DNA of 64,000 nucleotides from Serratia symbiotica (GTDB lineage: Bacteria; Pseudomonadota; Gammaproteobacteria; Enterobacterales; Enterobacteriaceae), in the NCBI GenBank assembly GCA_900380265.1, contig LR025083.1, positions 1,984,001 to 2,048,000 on the forward strand, read 5' to 3'. Positions 1-11,924 of this stretch are shown piece by piece. The notes below the pieces were generated by a model that searched no databases, was not told the origin of the DNA, and worked only from the letters and a program-made list of their open reading frames with translations. The position numbers and the translations under genes were made by a program. Each line of letters begins with the position of its first letter. Position 1 is the first letter of the stretch.

Positions 1-1309
1 TCACTTTATCCATATTGGCGACATTTCTGATTATGCACTCACCATTAATGACCACGATCCGTTATGCTGTATTTCTAACTTCTTCGGCGACACCCTCTGG
101 ATCATGAAAATTATCTTCACATTGAATGATGAATCTCGATAGAGGCTGAATGGAAGACTATCGGTTACACTATAGCCGATTAACAATCTACTGATCTGGT
201 GGTGTCATGTTTCCAAGAAACATGTTGTAAACAAATACTCGGTATTTAAAAACTGCGCATGTACAAGTGTTTTAATTGCCTATTAATAAATCAATTGTCC
301 AACCTACCGATACTGGAGATAGCTGCTTATATAATATCAACTTAACAACAGGTAAAGAATCATAAATCAACCACTCCACACAATAAACACACTATAAGGT
401 ATAATTATGAATATTCAGGCAAGCAAAAATCCTATTTACAGCTAAGCTACATATTTCTCGATGCATCGAGAAGCAATTAATTGGTGCGCACCATCAAGAT
501 AGTCAAATCATACTTGCGAAGAAAAAGACCGCCAATTCCATTTTTAGGGGCCTCCTGCTACTACAAACAGGGTACAGGCCAGGTCACTATACCCTGACTC
601 CAGAACAGCTTTTGAGACGGGCATGGCCATAAGCGAGCGCAGCAGACATGCCCAGGTGTCAATACCGCCTATATATGAGGCCTTAGCGGTAATAAAAAGG
701 CTAGTAGTCGCGCCGATCCTACTGATCAAACCGATGATAGCGGGTTCACATAAACAGGAAGCTACCTAAGGTACTGTACATCAAGGAATGCGAACCTCCT
801 CCTAATACAAGAATAACTACAAGCAATCAAACCTGTATATTACGGAAATAGGAGACTTATCCGTGAGTATAAGTCTCACGGTATACTTATTTTAACGCAT
901 TTTACGGAGATGTGCATAGTAATAGATAAGGTCGGCAAGTAATAACAACTAGACAATCGATGGGAGCGATACTCTGTGCAACCTGTGTCACACCCTACAT
1001 TGGCAGACATAGTCACTTGGCGGTCATTCATTAAAAACAATCAAATTTTGATATAGGTATACCTATACCTGATACGATTGAGCCTTATCAGTATACATAT
1101 TTACTTATTAGTAGCACTAGGACACTTCAAGAATACAGTAATACTAAATATACTATATTGTTGGACTAGCATAATCGCTTTTCACATATCTTAAGAGGCA
1201 AAACTGTCAAGTATTATCATTTCCCGCCGACACTAATAAAATTATTAGTCAGAATCTATATATCCCATTTTCGGAATTGCTCGCAAACTGTATGACCTCT
1301 TAACCCTCT

Positions 1310-1369
1310 GTACTACCGAATCTGTCTGCCGGAAAGCTTGTCTAATCTGGCAGACAGATTCGGTAGTAC
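1310..1369. repeat. 21-bp perfect inverted repeat, 18-nt loop
   Basis: Positions 1310-1330 are the exact reverse complement of 1349-1369. The stem begins GTACTACCGAA and the loop is 1331-1348. No T-tract follows on either strand, so it is not an obvious intrinsic terminator. It lies in DNA with no recognisable gene. A stem this long and perfect is far beyond chance in 64 kb. Confidence 0.9.
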
Positions 1370-2680
1370 TAAAGCCCGGGAAGGCCAGAACGGTGGGTGA
1401 GCCCGTGTAGAATACAAAACTAAAAATGCCGCCTTATTGCTTTCTGAACCCTGTCCCACTGACGGGACATATAATAATTGGCACACGGTCCAATAAGACA
1501 AAAAGTGCCTGCGCGCCTAGATTAAAAGAAAAGACAACAGAAAACACCCAACACCATCGGCGTTAGGACCCAGATAACTATACTTCTGAAACCCACCACT
1601 GGCAAAGTCACACGACTGCAGGGTTCAGCGGATCTAGATATAGCAACGGAAGATGGAAAAACACTACCTGCCTAGCCGGAAGCCGAGTTATTGTGAGCCA
1701 CCTTTATATTAAAAAATAGCCAATATTAACTATCAAGAACAGCTAAGCTACTGAATAAAAACAAATAATAGCAAAACTGTTAAATCCATGTCAGCCTTTT
1801 ATTGCCAACATTAATCGGCGATACCACTGATAAACTAAGCGCAAAAGATCTAGGTATGAGCCTCTGTTATAACAACCAGTAAATTACGATTACCATTACA
1901 ACACATTAACAATATAAAGTATCATATCATTCTTCCTTCGGTTAATAACAAACGCTAACTAAAAACATTTGCTCTTCCTGTGTTCCCGACGCATCTGTTA
2001 CATTGAACCGTTTTGTAGAAACAATTTCTTATACTTTATGACAACCCTTAACAAGGTTAAGGTACTCAATAATATTAAACGGCTATATTTTCAATTTTAT
2101 TTCGTTACGCCACACTATATTAAAAAATTATACATCAGTTAAAACAGGTGATTAATCGCGGCCGGAGACTATTCAGTAGATCAAAGATACGCCGGTAGCA
2201 ATATTACCAAGTACTCAAAAAGCTACACAATTTATCACCTGCACCCACCTGGTTGGGGGTGAGAGGAAGAAAGGATACTTAGGGCCAGCGCTCGCAGACC
2301 GGCAAATAAATATCGATTTAATAAAATATCCGCTCTTAGCGTCCTGGTTGCACCTATAGAAAGTGACTATAGAGTCATCTCGAGTAACAAGTATACTCGC
2401 AGCTCTAAGGCAATAGTCCTGTCAGGTTATTTTAGCTCAATCGCCGTTACTGCAAGACGTGTAGTTATTACGCCACATTTGCGCTTAAGAAGGGCGGAGT
2501 CAGGTCAGGCGCGATTAAGGTGGTTACTAACTTAATGACTATGATAATATTCGGGAAGACTTGCATGCGTGAGCAATCATGAGGTGCGTACCTTCCATAC
2601 AGTCAGCGGTAATAGCAAGAAAGTTGCATCGTTTCAGGCTAGTGATCAGTAACTGAGGATGGTCCAACACCAATAGCCTG

Positions 2681-2702
2681 TTAGTTTTGAGGTCAAAACT
2701 AA
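2681..2702. repeat. 10-bp perfect hairpin, 2-nt loop
   Basis: TTAGTTTTGA at 2681-2690 is followed after two bases by its exact reverse complement at 2693-2702. It is one of many short perfect palindromes in this gene-free region. Confidence 0.85.
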
Positions 2703-2855
2703 AACTGTAAAATACTAGGTAAGAAATAAAAAGAATTTCACTTCTACCATAGTATCAAGTTAAAGTATCTATGTAAGCATACATCAGATTGCGTGTTTAC
2801 TTATAGAACAGATGTATGCGATATAAACTAAAGGCAAGAAACGAACCTAAGTAAG

Positions 2856-2879
2856 CACTCATACGAGATCGTATGAGTG
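2856..2879. repeat. 11-bp perfect hairpin, 2-nt loop
   Basis: CACTCATACGA at 2856-2866 pairs perfectly with 2869-2879. The plus strand continues with a T-rich run, so it could be a relic intrinsic terminator. No gene lies next to it. Confidence 0.85.
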
Positions 2880-5800
2880 TTATTCTTCATCAGCTAGCAT
2901 CTTGGCCAAGTCATTCGGATCGCCTCATTTCATGCAATTGTGCGCTGCATTCCTTAGGCTGCGACGGACACAAAGTTACCTTTTCGATGCAAGCCAGTTG
3001 TTATTAAAACAGCTTGCCATAAATAATATTTTATACTATACATTTCAACACACCCGCACTCATCATGAGTGTATCGTGAGTAAACAAATCATCTAAATTA
3101 GTAGAAAATTTTTAGGCGACATTCACTGCATGATAAACATCATGAACTTTCTAGTTATTAGTTTGTGCCTAGCAACACCTTTTGAAACAGCAGACGCATC
3201 AAGTGAATCCTTAAGAGGATGCCGATCACTGCTCTGTAACCGAAGCACAAGTTAACTGAGCTTTAAAGGTCTACCATTAAAGCTGCATTACCAAGTGGGC
3301 TAATGAGCTCTTAGAAACATCAATCATCGTTGTTACTATACTATTTAACTATAACAGGGTATGACTACTTCCCTGCAGCATTCAGTGTTTGAGGAGAGGT
3401 GTCCAGCTAGTTAACCGGACTTTTCCCTTATTATTAAGCACTTTATCTATAGCGTAAGATATTTATCTTAACTATTTCTTTTTTTATTGGCTGAATCTGC
3501 TTTCAGCGCCATCTTTTGAAACTCATACTCTCACCCTATCCATTAGGGTTTTAATACTAAAATGCAAGAATATAAACCTATACATGATTTTGTGAGCACA
3601 AATTTATTTGTCAATGGTTGCACTTTCTAGTGTCTCATCAAGTTTCTAATCTCTTATTACCGGCGTTCATGATAGGATTAAGTAAGATTGAGAACTTGCA
3701 ACAAGTATTTAAATCTTAACGCCAAATTTTTTAAAGATCCGGTTTATACCAGATTAGTCAGAACTAGTTTAGAGGGCTCATAAAAAATCTATAACAAAGC
3801 TGAACAGCTCAGTGCTGCATGCTGATCTGTAAGTCAGCTTCTATTTCAGGTTCAAAGACAATTAAAAAACCTATTTTCTTCACGACACAATATGTCTAAC
3901 AAGACGGTTAGGCCATCTTTTAACATAGCAAATACATAAACCTTGTAATTATAGAAGAAAGTAGCATACATATATATTATATATGCTGCGATTTATGCTT
4001 AATTATTATATCAGGTCTATCTACTCCTCTAGCCGCAATAATTTTATCAGAAGAGTACATTTTTATAATGAGAGGCAAGACGCCAATTCGGCAATCCTTT
4101 GGTGAACCAGCAAGAGAAACCGCAAATAAAGACACCTTAATTTGCTTATCAGTAATCACTGTAGGCCCGACAAATATGAATAAGGCAAGCAGATCAAGAT
4201 CGTGTAATTCTTACTACACGTGCTCTCAATGAAATGCTGAGAAACAGACACTATTTGCTACTATCTTAAACTGGAATAAGATGAGGACTCTCTTACAAAA
4301 GAGAAATAAATACAAGCAAGCGGTAACGATATAATCCTGAGAAGGAATTCCGCTCAACTAATCAATCAGTCACTACAATTGCTAACAGTTATCATCACTT
4401 ACGTAATAATAAAATATAGAATATGTTTAGTTAATTTTACTTACTAGCACCTTCTAACTATCATCACCGACCTGTCTCCAACTTATATAAAGTATGGTAA
4501 CAAAAGAAGTGCACTAATTAAGAAACTACTAAAAACACCTTTTAATTTAAATTTAGTCGCTATAATCTATACAGAATTAGTTAAGGAGCAAACTAGAAAT
4601 ATACTAGTTACTCTTATAATTTAGAGTGTTGCCTTGTTAACCCCTCTACTATAATTAAGGCAGTGCATAGAATTAAGAAGCATGTTATATAGTGCATCAC
4701 TGTATACCCACCTAACTAATATTATTCCTTTCATGATTATAAATCATTACTACCTTATAAGCATAGCCTGACATTAATACAACTATACGCATGTATTCCA
4801 AGCCGGATATAAAGTGATTTTCAATTTTAATACTATGTATATTTGACTCAGATGCCCTGCCTAAATTAATGAATCGAAATACTTTTCTTATAAGTACATG
4901 CTGTCAATATATTACTAATATTCTTTAGTCTCTTATCACAGCGTATCGAACCTGGCTGACTTATCTACTTTACAAGCTGTTCAGCGACTCGAAATTCGGC
5001 CGATCGACAACGAGAAATCCGCCTAAAGCGCCAATGACCCACGATTACAGTTTCTGATAATGTGTAATAGCCGCACTAATCAACCTCTAACAACTAAGCG
5101 CTCACACAGTAAATTAATTAGCATTAGTGTCTGCTTTCTTGAACAGTATATCTGTTCTAGTTTATCTGATGTCACACAACTTTGGCTTTATTAGCATATC
5201 AGTAACAGCTGGCTTAACATGCAACAGACCACGCTGGTGCTTGCACCAAAAGCCTTTAAATGACGACGGTATAAAAATAACCCAATAAAAACTTGCATTG
5301 ACTAAGCCTAACTAGGCTGTAACGTCCGTTTTGTTTCACGTTGCTTGATGTGTTAACAATAGCAAATTCGCTAATAAAAACTCATTAATAGAAAAATAAA
5401 TACTGCGCTTTTATCTCCTGTCAACGTCTTACGTAATCTGCTTGCACAGTGATGACTGTGCTGAAATTATTATGGCGTCCTAAATAATTTCAGTGTATAC
5501 TCGGTCTTCGGTATACATCTTTTTAAGAACAGATGTTCGTCATTAAATTATTTTAAACTCGCTATAAGCGAGTGGTTTTGATCTTACATTCAGCTGAACA
5601 CTATTTAAAGAAATTGCATTACTTTTATTCTGCAATAAGTACAATCAATTTATGTGCTAGCTTCATCCTTTTAAGGATAGCAATAAATTAAATATCACAA
5701 AAGGTGTTTATTATAAAAACCCTCCCGAATTTATAACTCAGAAGAGTCTACTTATACGTAGACCATATATGCTCGAATCATCCATTCAAAGATGCTTTTC

Positions 5801-6871
5801 CCGTTCTATTCTTTAGCGATAAATAGAAATCGAGCAAGAGGAGTATAAGAAAGGCTGTCCCATTCCCGTAATGCAGATATACAATTAATGATATAGATTA
5901 TTGCCATTTCGACTTTTATAGATCGCTATAACTACTTGAAGACTATCAATATTCAAAATAGATTATACTTCTGAAGAAATCTAATAATCACTAACCTAAG
6001 TAAATTAGCTAATAAATTAGCGTTTATTTATTTTAGCTATTGAAGTTAAATATTGCTAAGTAAGTATCAAAAAACAGTTATATTTTTAGCTGCTTATCTA
6101 TGCGGGCACAATGGCTCTGTTCAGCCTTATCTCATAGGGAAATTAAATTACGAGGCCGATATCATTAAATGCAAAACTTATAGTATTCCCGATAAATATA
6201 ACCATACAAACATCAGTCACACAATCAAATATCTATACATATTGCGCTTATCTACTCTTCCCTAAAAGGCATGACCGCTAAAGCAATGACCAGAGAGCAA
6301 CGCTAGCTAAAATATTTAGCATTCACTAGTTTGTCGGTCTAGTGTAACCTGGGTGAGGCCGAACGCTATCAAACAAGATCATATTCCCTTGTCATACTAA
6401 GGCTACGGGATAAATCGGGGGTTAAAGTATTTCTTCATAAAAATAAATGCCATAACGCCTGCCATAGTTCTAGTGAGAGCTATACAACCGAGGCGTGATT
6501 AATATTCTAATGCCATAAATTGATGACCTTATGGATTCTTGTAAGGAATAAAACACATTTATAAAATAAAGAAATTTCACCATTTATTATCTGCCCAATC
6601 TACATCTCAATTACAAACAGAACGGAACCAATATAAAGTATTGATGACTGATTTAACAATCTTTGACGCTGAAGCATCAAAGTGTGTAATAAAATCTGTA
6701 CTACCAAGTTAAAGGAGAGTTCCCATTTGAGTAACCTATTCTTGCTATGTGTCTAAAAAGCGAATCGCCTTTCATTAGTTGATTCGCTCATGATAGCTAA
6801 GCTATTGATATTAATGCAAAAGATGCCTTTACTGACGCATCAAATATCCTTTTGAAAGACTACTTATATAG

Positions 6872-6944
6872 CAGGGGCGGAGAGATTTGAACTCGCGACA
6901 ACCGGTTTTGGAGACCGGTGCTCTACCAACTGAGCTACGCCCCT
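6872..6944 (-). tRNA. trpT: tRNA-Trp (anticodon CCA)
   Basis: The minus strand folds as a standard tRNA. The acceptor stem AGGGGCG pairs with CGCCCCU, the D stem GCUC/GAGC is perfect, and the anticodon stem CCGGU/ACCGG is perfect with loop CUCCAAA (anticodon CCA). The T loop is UUCAAAU. The T stem carries one C-U mismatch where E. coli has a G-U wobble. The discriminator is G, but the next three bases read CUA rather than the CCA that enterobacterial tRNA genes normally encode, so CCA would have to be completed by tRNA nucleotidyltransferase. In E. coli trpT is the last gene of rrnC, after aspT. Here the whole upstream operon is dead while this gene stays intact, which argues that it is functional and selected. 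Confidence 0.93.
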
Positions 6945-6953
6945 AAATTACGA

Positions 6954-6959
6954 TTTATA
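6954..6959 (-). promoter_or_regulatory. Possible -10 element for tRNA-Trp
   Basis: On the minus strand TATAAA ends nine bases before the first base of the tRNA. This fits a -10 hexamer with a start about three bases upstream of the mature 5' end. No good -35 box is visible at 16-18 bp. It is worth noting because the ancestral rRNA promoter for this tRNA is gone or dead, so the gene needs another one. This is only a weak AT-rich match. Confidence 0.2.
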
Positions 6960-6985
6960 TTTAGCTTTCTAAACCGATTAGTAAA

Positions 6986-7055
6986 TGGCTCTGAGTCCTG
7001 GTTTAACCCACGCCGCCTGCTCGGCAGGCGGCGTTTACCTAACTACTACTCAGCA
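6986..7055 (-). pseudogene. Dead tRNA-Asp gene with palindromised anticodon arm
   Basis: This lies exactly where E. coli rrnC has aspT, between 5S and trpT. On the plus strand the order of pieces matches reversed aspT. A T-arm remnant (GGTTTAACCC against GACTCGAACCC) is followed by CCTGC...GCAGG from the anticodon stem, then a D-arm remnant (ACCTAACTACTACT against ACCGACTGAACTAC). The 7-nt anticodon loop is replaced by three bases, and the arm is extended to a perfect 10-bp stem, so no anticodon remains. It cannot make tRNA-Asp. The identification rests on position plus this by-eye alignment. Confidence 0.6.
7011..7033. repeat. 10-bp GC-rich hairpin, 3-nt loop
   Basis: CGCCGCCTGC (7011-7020) and GCAGGCGGCG (7024-7033) are perfect reverse complements around TCG. 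It sits inside the tRNA-Asp fossil and appears to derive from that tRNA's anticodon stem. It is followed by only three T on the plus strand and no T-run on the minus strand, so it is not a convincing terminator. Confidence 0.9.
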
Positions 7056-7139
7056 CTAATAGTATTGTGTTCATTATACCAGAAATTGACTTTGTATGTT
7101 CCCATTTTATCAATATCAACACTGATAAGGCTTATTTTA

Positions 7140-7256
7140 TCTCTGGCGAGATCATTGCGTGTACATGATATACCTTTCACTACTAAGATGCGCCGGTGTT
7201 ATAGTGCTGTGTTAAAGGTGCATTAGGTGATGATAGAACGCTATTACTGCCAGGCA
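7140..7256 (-). pseudogene. Dead 5S rRNA gene (operon 1)
   Basis: The plus strand near 7240-7256 ends CGCTATTACTGCCAGGCA, which is the reversed 5' end of E. coli 5S (CGCTACTGCCGCCAGGCA) with small changes. Further left, ACTACTAAGATGCGCCGGTG corresponds to ACTACCATCGGCGCTACGGCG. The middle has many substitutions, so the molecule would not fold as 5S. It lies between the 23S and tRNA-Asp fossils in the standard operon order. The 3' limit is approximate. Confidence 0.75.
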
Positions 7257-7354
7257 AAGTTTTGATTCTCGACATTGCTAATGTGACGACTAAGATGGAG
7301 ATCTGAACTTACTAAAAATAAACTTTCCAAACTCTTACAATATTTTGTATAATG

Positions 7355-10100
7355 AGATTGTTCATAACCTGCCTTAGTACTAGTTAGCTTAAAGAATCGC
7401 TAATCTTACACACTCAGTTATCCAAGGGCTCCTATTAACATTAATTTTACAAGCATCTAAAGGGCAGAAGAGAATTCTTCTGGAAGTTAGATTCATGCGT
7501 AAAGACTTTGCCTTTATTTTTATACATCGTCACTGAGCAATGGTATTGGCAATTCAACCTTAAGATTAGAGCTATGCTGACCCTGTCCTCTTTATCACAG
7601 GAGACAAACCTCTGAATTTACAATGAGAACGCCTGGTAAACCAGAGTGTCTCAACCGATTTTCGCCTGGTTCACGTATTACTTAGAATGACGAACAGCTC
7701 TCATACGCTTTGGATTTACGTGAGCTGGCGATGTAAAAACCAACATGGTGACAAAGCAATTTCGCTATTAACTCGTATGTAGCTATCAGCCTAATATCCA
7801 TGCCAATACTTTTTATCTATGGATATGATAGCTGTTTAATTAAGAATCTTCGAATGAGTTAGTCTTACTTTTCACTTTTCCAAATCATTAGCTTAGCAGA
7901 AAAGCCAGTACGTGCTTTGTACTACCCTATAGTACCTAACCGTAATTAGCTTATTTTTATGGTATGCCATGATAATTTAGGCGGACACTGATCCAATCAT
8001 ACCACCTAGTAAATAATCCTTTGCGCGTGGATTATGAGAAAAAGTTAAAATGCCAGAGTTAAAAGGAGCCATTGCGCAAATTCCTCCTCGCCATCACCTG
8101 TTTATGATTGACTTCCTCCTACCTACTCTAACTATTCATGCTTTCTATGAGATATTAACCTAGAATGGAAATGTGTGGATTTTTGATTTAGTGTGGATAC
8201 AATAAATCTTTACAGTACATTTAATTTTATTTAGTCTCGGACACAGACACTCGGCCACCATTACAGTATTCGCGCAGTTCGGAATTGGCCGATAGAGAAT
8301 TCTTGCTACCTTGTGTTAGTCACAGCTCGAACAGGCATTTAAGCAAGCTTAATAACAAACGTTGCCTTATGGCAACCCTAATTAATTCATCTATTACTAC
8401 TGAGTAGTACTTACACAGAATATATTGGCTTTTCTCTTAGCAGAGTCTTGTATTTTGATTAAAAAATGAGCTAGCTAATCTTGTGTCCGGTTATGTCTTT
8501 CCCGTTAAGGAATGCACTAACATACTAATCTTTCTGTTTGAAATGCTATGCCCGTTTACTTGGTTTGTTTCACGCCAAGTGTCTAAACCGATTTAATCTC
8601 TTACTTAACTATTTATGTGGTGTGGAGGTGTTAGTAACGTTCATTTTATATTGAACGGTGCGCCTACACGCAAGGTATTGAAATATTTTACCGGAGGGAT
8701 CTAACTTAACCTTTTGTGATTAAGACGTGACTGCAAACCAGGTTACTCAAACCGTTTCTTTCTCAATCACTCTAAGTATTAGAATACGAATATTTCCTTA
8801 TCGACTCTTCTTCCAACCTAGGTTGAGCGTTAATTGAGCCTATTCCAATTAAAGTTAAATAAAGCCTTATTCCACCTATGTACTTTATTTGTTATCTTAT
8901 TATTTACATTAATATTTTATTGCTATGGTGCTAGCATCCTTCGCAAGCCACCTTACCGTTAATCACTCAAAGGAAGCTGAGCTTGTTTAAGGCATATTAG
9001 CACCGCTTCTGTTGGAGGTTGGCGACATCCTTTAGCTCCGTCACATCTGTTTTGCTCGCTTACTCGAGCACTAAGGTAGTGCAGTTTTTTTATAACAACC
9101 TGCTGTTTAGTTAAGATCTTGGCGTTCTTAATTTCTCCAAATCAGTTTCTTCACTATAAGTTTGGAATTTGCAATGAGACCTAGGTTATTCCTTTTTTAA
9201 GGCGTCCGTTATCCGCTTCCATAGATCTGTATGATAAGATTTCTTAATATTAGCAGTTCCCGTCAGCTCAGCAAGGCGGACTGCTTTAACCAGAGAAGCT
9301 TTCTAGTAACCAGCTATCTCCCTGTGTAATTAGCCTTCGACTCTTAGTTATAGATCATGTATTTATTTTTGATATTATATTAGTCTCTCTCAAAAATTTA
9401 GTTATTTAACATTCAGTGGCCATATAGGTATATATAGTAAGTTTTAGATCTATATCTAATACATAATTTCTCTCTAAGGCAAGATTGCATTCCCTGAAGG
9501 TCTCTCTAGAGAGACAGTTTTTTTACAGCCCACTATCCGCTCACTTCTCACACAATCAGACATGAAGTGATACCGAAAAGTACAGAGTTCCATATTAAGT
9601 TTTTACACTGATTCTAAACACAAGTCCTCAGATTCTATGTTACTCTTCTTCCAGGCTTTCCCGATTTATCTAGGAAAGCCTGCGCAATCTGGACCCTTTT
9701 GGAGTCTTCTGACTTAGAGGATGCTTATCCTAGTTACATTGTGCCAAATCTCCCTTATTCTTTTAAACCTATAAACTGTGCATAACTTACGCACTTTTCG
9801 TAAAGGTAAGTTTCAACTGCTATTTTTAATGGCCAGCCTTCTCTCAATCATTAAAGAGCACTATCTCGAGGCTAGCTTATGAGCCCATCTTAAAAGTCGT
9901 TGCTCATGTCTTTCTTTATTTTTATGCTGGCGTTATAAATGGAGTCACCATATGTCAGCCGTGACATGACTGACCCTAAACTAGTGATAAAATACAGACT
10001 TTTTTGGCTAATCGCTGGTTACATTTTTAAATGTAACATCTTAACTTCTCTAAACTGCAAGCGCGTTCAACGTTACCCACTTTGGCAGATCAAGTGTGCT
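7355..10100 (-). pseudogene. Dead 23S rRNA gene (operon 1)
   Basis: Reversed 23S sequence can be followed through most of this stretch. Anchors against E. coli 23S include CTTAGTACTAGTTAGCT near 7373 (CATTAGTACCGGTTAGCT, the 3' end); AATGGTATTGGCA near 7540; GTAGCTATCAGCCTAATATCC near 7780 (GGTATCAGCCTGTTATCC); TTTAGCTCCGTCACATCT near 9032 (TTTAGCCCCGTTACATCT); and CCAGCTATCTCC exactly at 9310-9321. Anchors come in the correct order with near-native spacing (about 2.75 kb against 2.9 kb). Universally conserved positions are mutated throughout and small insertions and deletions are present, so it cannot be a working rRNA. The 5' end near 10100 is estimated. Confidence 0.9.
9652..9682. repeat. 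10-bp perfect inverted repeat inside the 23S fossil
   Basis: CAGGCTTTCC at 9652-9661 is matched exactly by GGAAAGCCTG at 9673-9682. A second palindrome, GTCTCTCTAGAGAGAC, lies at 9500-9515. By my alignment neither corresponds to a perfect helix of native 23S at those places, so both look like products of decay. Confidence 0.7.
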
Positions 10101-10171
10101 ATAAAGCCAAGGTGCTTCTAGTAAAATGATATTAAATCAACTGCGTTGGCGCGTTATAAAATCAATATTCC

Positions 10172-11515
10172 AGTAGCAGCTTATTACAACGAAGATTCCC
10201 TACTGCACCCTGTTACAGGTTTACCATAATTATAAATCACCCAATAGTCAGCACCTTCTTAAAGGTTAAGCTGCATACTTTCTTTGTAACACCGCCACAT
10301 GCATACTATAATCAAGGACCTTAAACCCTATTTAGCCAGAGTTGATCTATAATTGCTAGAAATTCTAAATGCATAAAGCACTTTACAGGCTTTAATCTAA
10401 TTTATGATAAACTTTTAACAGCACAGTCTGTCTTCTTTTACTGCTTTTACACATGAGGTTGGCATTTGTCTAGCAATGTTCGTAAAGGCCATGCCAACTT
10501 GAGCTTACTTTGACTTTTATTCAGTTTATCCTGAAAGTTTTTTATAAGTTCCTAATTGTATCCTGTTTAATAAAGAATAAGCATAGTGCTAATTACAAGA
10601 CTTAATCCAAAATTTATCATATAAACAAAAGGTTAGAATTGATACCGCGCCTGCTCTAGGACTCACTAAGGGAAGCTCTATATATTTTAGAATGCTCTCT
10701 ATGTCGAGAGCAGATGAAGTTTCCGAGGTACATGCGATTCTATTACATGGTTTACTAAATGTACGCATCCTATTAATTCATGTTCGTATTAACTTTTTAT
10801 CGCACTTTTAAGACTATCGGCTTGCCTATATACCAACATTATTTCTCTAGGCCTCTGCGCGCTTTATCACCGCGCCTTGATTATAATCTATTTAGAAAAT
10901 TATTTCTTATAAGTTTATAATACTGTGCTTATCCTGAGATCAGGATTTAAATTTAACTTAACACACCACATACATGTTCTTTAAACTCAGTAATTCTGAT
11001 TAATTCTATCTCTCTTTATATTAATATAACGGTTCGAGTTGTAGGAAGTTAGCCCATTTTTTTGGGTTAAAAATATAAAGAAAATGGTTATTTAGCACAC
11101 CATCCTTGCCTTGCTGAATTAATTTTAAAGCTAAGGTGGTTACATATAAGGTAGATTTGCATTAGGCTTGCTAGTTCTGTCTTTATTTTCAGTCTCTCTA
11201 GGGAGCTCACCCGTAAATTATTCCACTATATCTAGTAATGTGATTAGTTTATCGGGATGGTCGTCTAGACCAAATAGTATTTCTTAATTAAGACTATCTG
11301 GGATACCATCATCACCGTCTGAGGTGATAAAGTTGACATCTGTAAATCAATCAACATTATTTCTTAATAGTCATTGCTCTTTCCAGGAAAGATAAAAAAA
11401 GAAAGTTTCTTATACACATGCTTCCTAATTCACCTTTACTAAATCACACGGTAGGTTCTGTTATCAGACTCACCAACCTTGCCATCTGTATCACTAGATA
11501 GCATGGACCTGCGAC
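10172..11515 (-). pseudogene. Dead 16S rRNA gene (operon 1)
   Basis: Reversed 16S sequence is readable from the 3' end near 10172 to the 5' end near 11515. Anchors against E. coli 16S include GATTCCCTACTGCACCCTGTTAC near 10191 (GGTTCCCCTACGGTTACCTTGTTAC) and CTTCTTAAAGGTTAAGCTGC near 10255 (CTCCCGAAGGTTAAGCTACC). Further in are CAGTTTATCCTG near 10522, CAGTAATTCTGATTAA near 10988 (CAGTAATTCCGATTAA) and GAAGTTAGCC near 11045 (GGAGTTAGCC). The anti-Shine-Dalgarno end and the 530 loop are ruined. It is about 200 nt shorter than a native gene, and the 16S-23S spacer tRNA is no longer visible. Confidence 0.9.
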
Positions 11516-11924
11516 AAGACCACATTTAAAGCGTTATATGCTTTAACATATGAGAGTGCTTAACCTTTAATTTATAAAAGTCAACCCACTCAGCATACTG
11601 TAAACTTTTATATTCCCATTCATGCAAAGAAATAAAATCAGCTTGTGGATTAACAGATACATAACCTAATTATTTATTAAATTATTTCAACTTTTTTAGC
11701 GCAGCTAAAACTTCCATTTACTCACGCTACTCTTACCTAAAAACTCAATTTATTATGTTAACTATCAATTGACTGATACAAACATCTCTACTAAAATACC
11801 GAATTACTGAGATCCGCAGTATATTTATACTTGATGATCCGCCTCACATCAATAATACAAACATTTACAATGTTTATTTTAAAAATAATTACTGCTAATT
11901 ATGAATTTTTGTGTGATTGCCGTA
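11516..11924. other. Former rRNA leader/promoter region, unreadable
   Basis: This sits between the hemG stop and the 5' end of the 16S fossil, where rrn P1/P2 promoters and the leader would lie in an intact enterobacterial operon. I see no convincing promoter, UP element or boxA. A T-rich run with no strong hairpin follows hemG, so I do not call a terminator. Confidence 0.4.

Larger units (their letters stand above)
1..6871. other. Gene-free stretch, no recognisable gene
   Basis: I see no open frame with family resemblance here and no RNA gene. The longest frames are 60-70 codons and read like chance. The stretch is AT-rich, with somewhat GC-richer patches (about 540-730 and 1370-1480) that may be worn gene fragments I cannot name. 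Short perfect inverted repeats are frequent, for example the 18-nt palindrome at 455-472 and the longer stems listed separately. By synteny with E. coli rrnC one might expect hdfR/yifB/ilv genes beyond tRNA-Trp, but I could not confirm any. Confidence 0.6.

Noticed and set aside
1-140. Frame open to the left window edge ending at about 140 as a truncated gene
   Set aside because: Fewer than 50 codons, no recognised family, and similar chance frames are common. It cannot be judged without upstream sequence.
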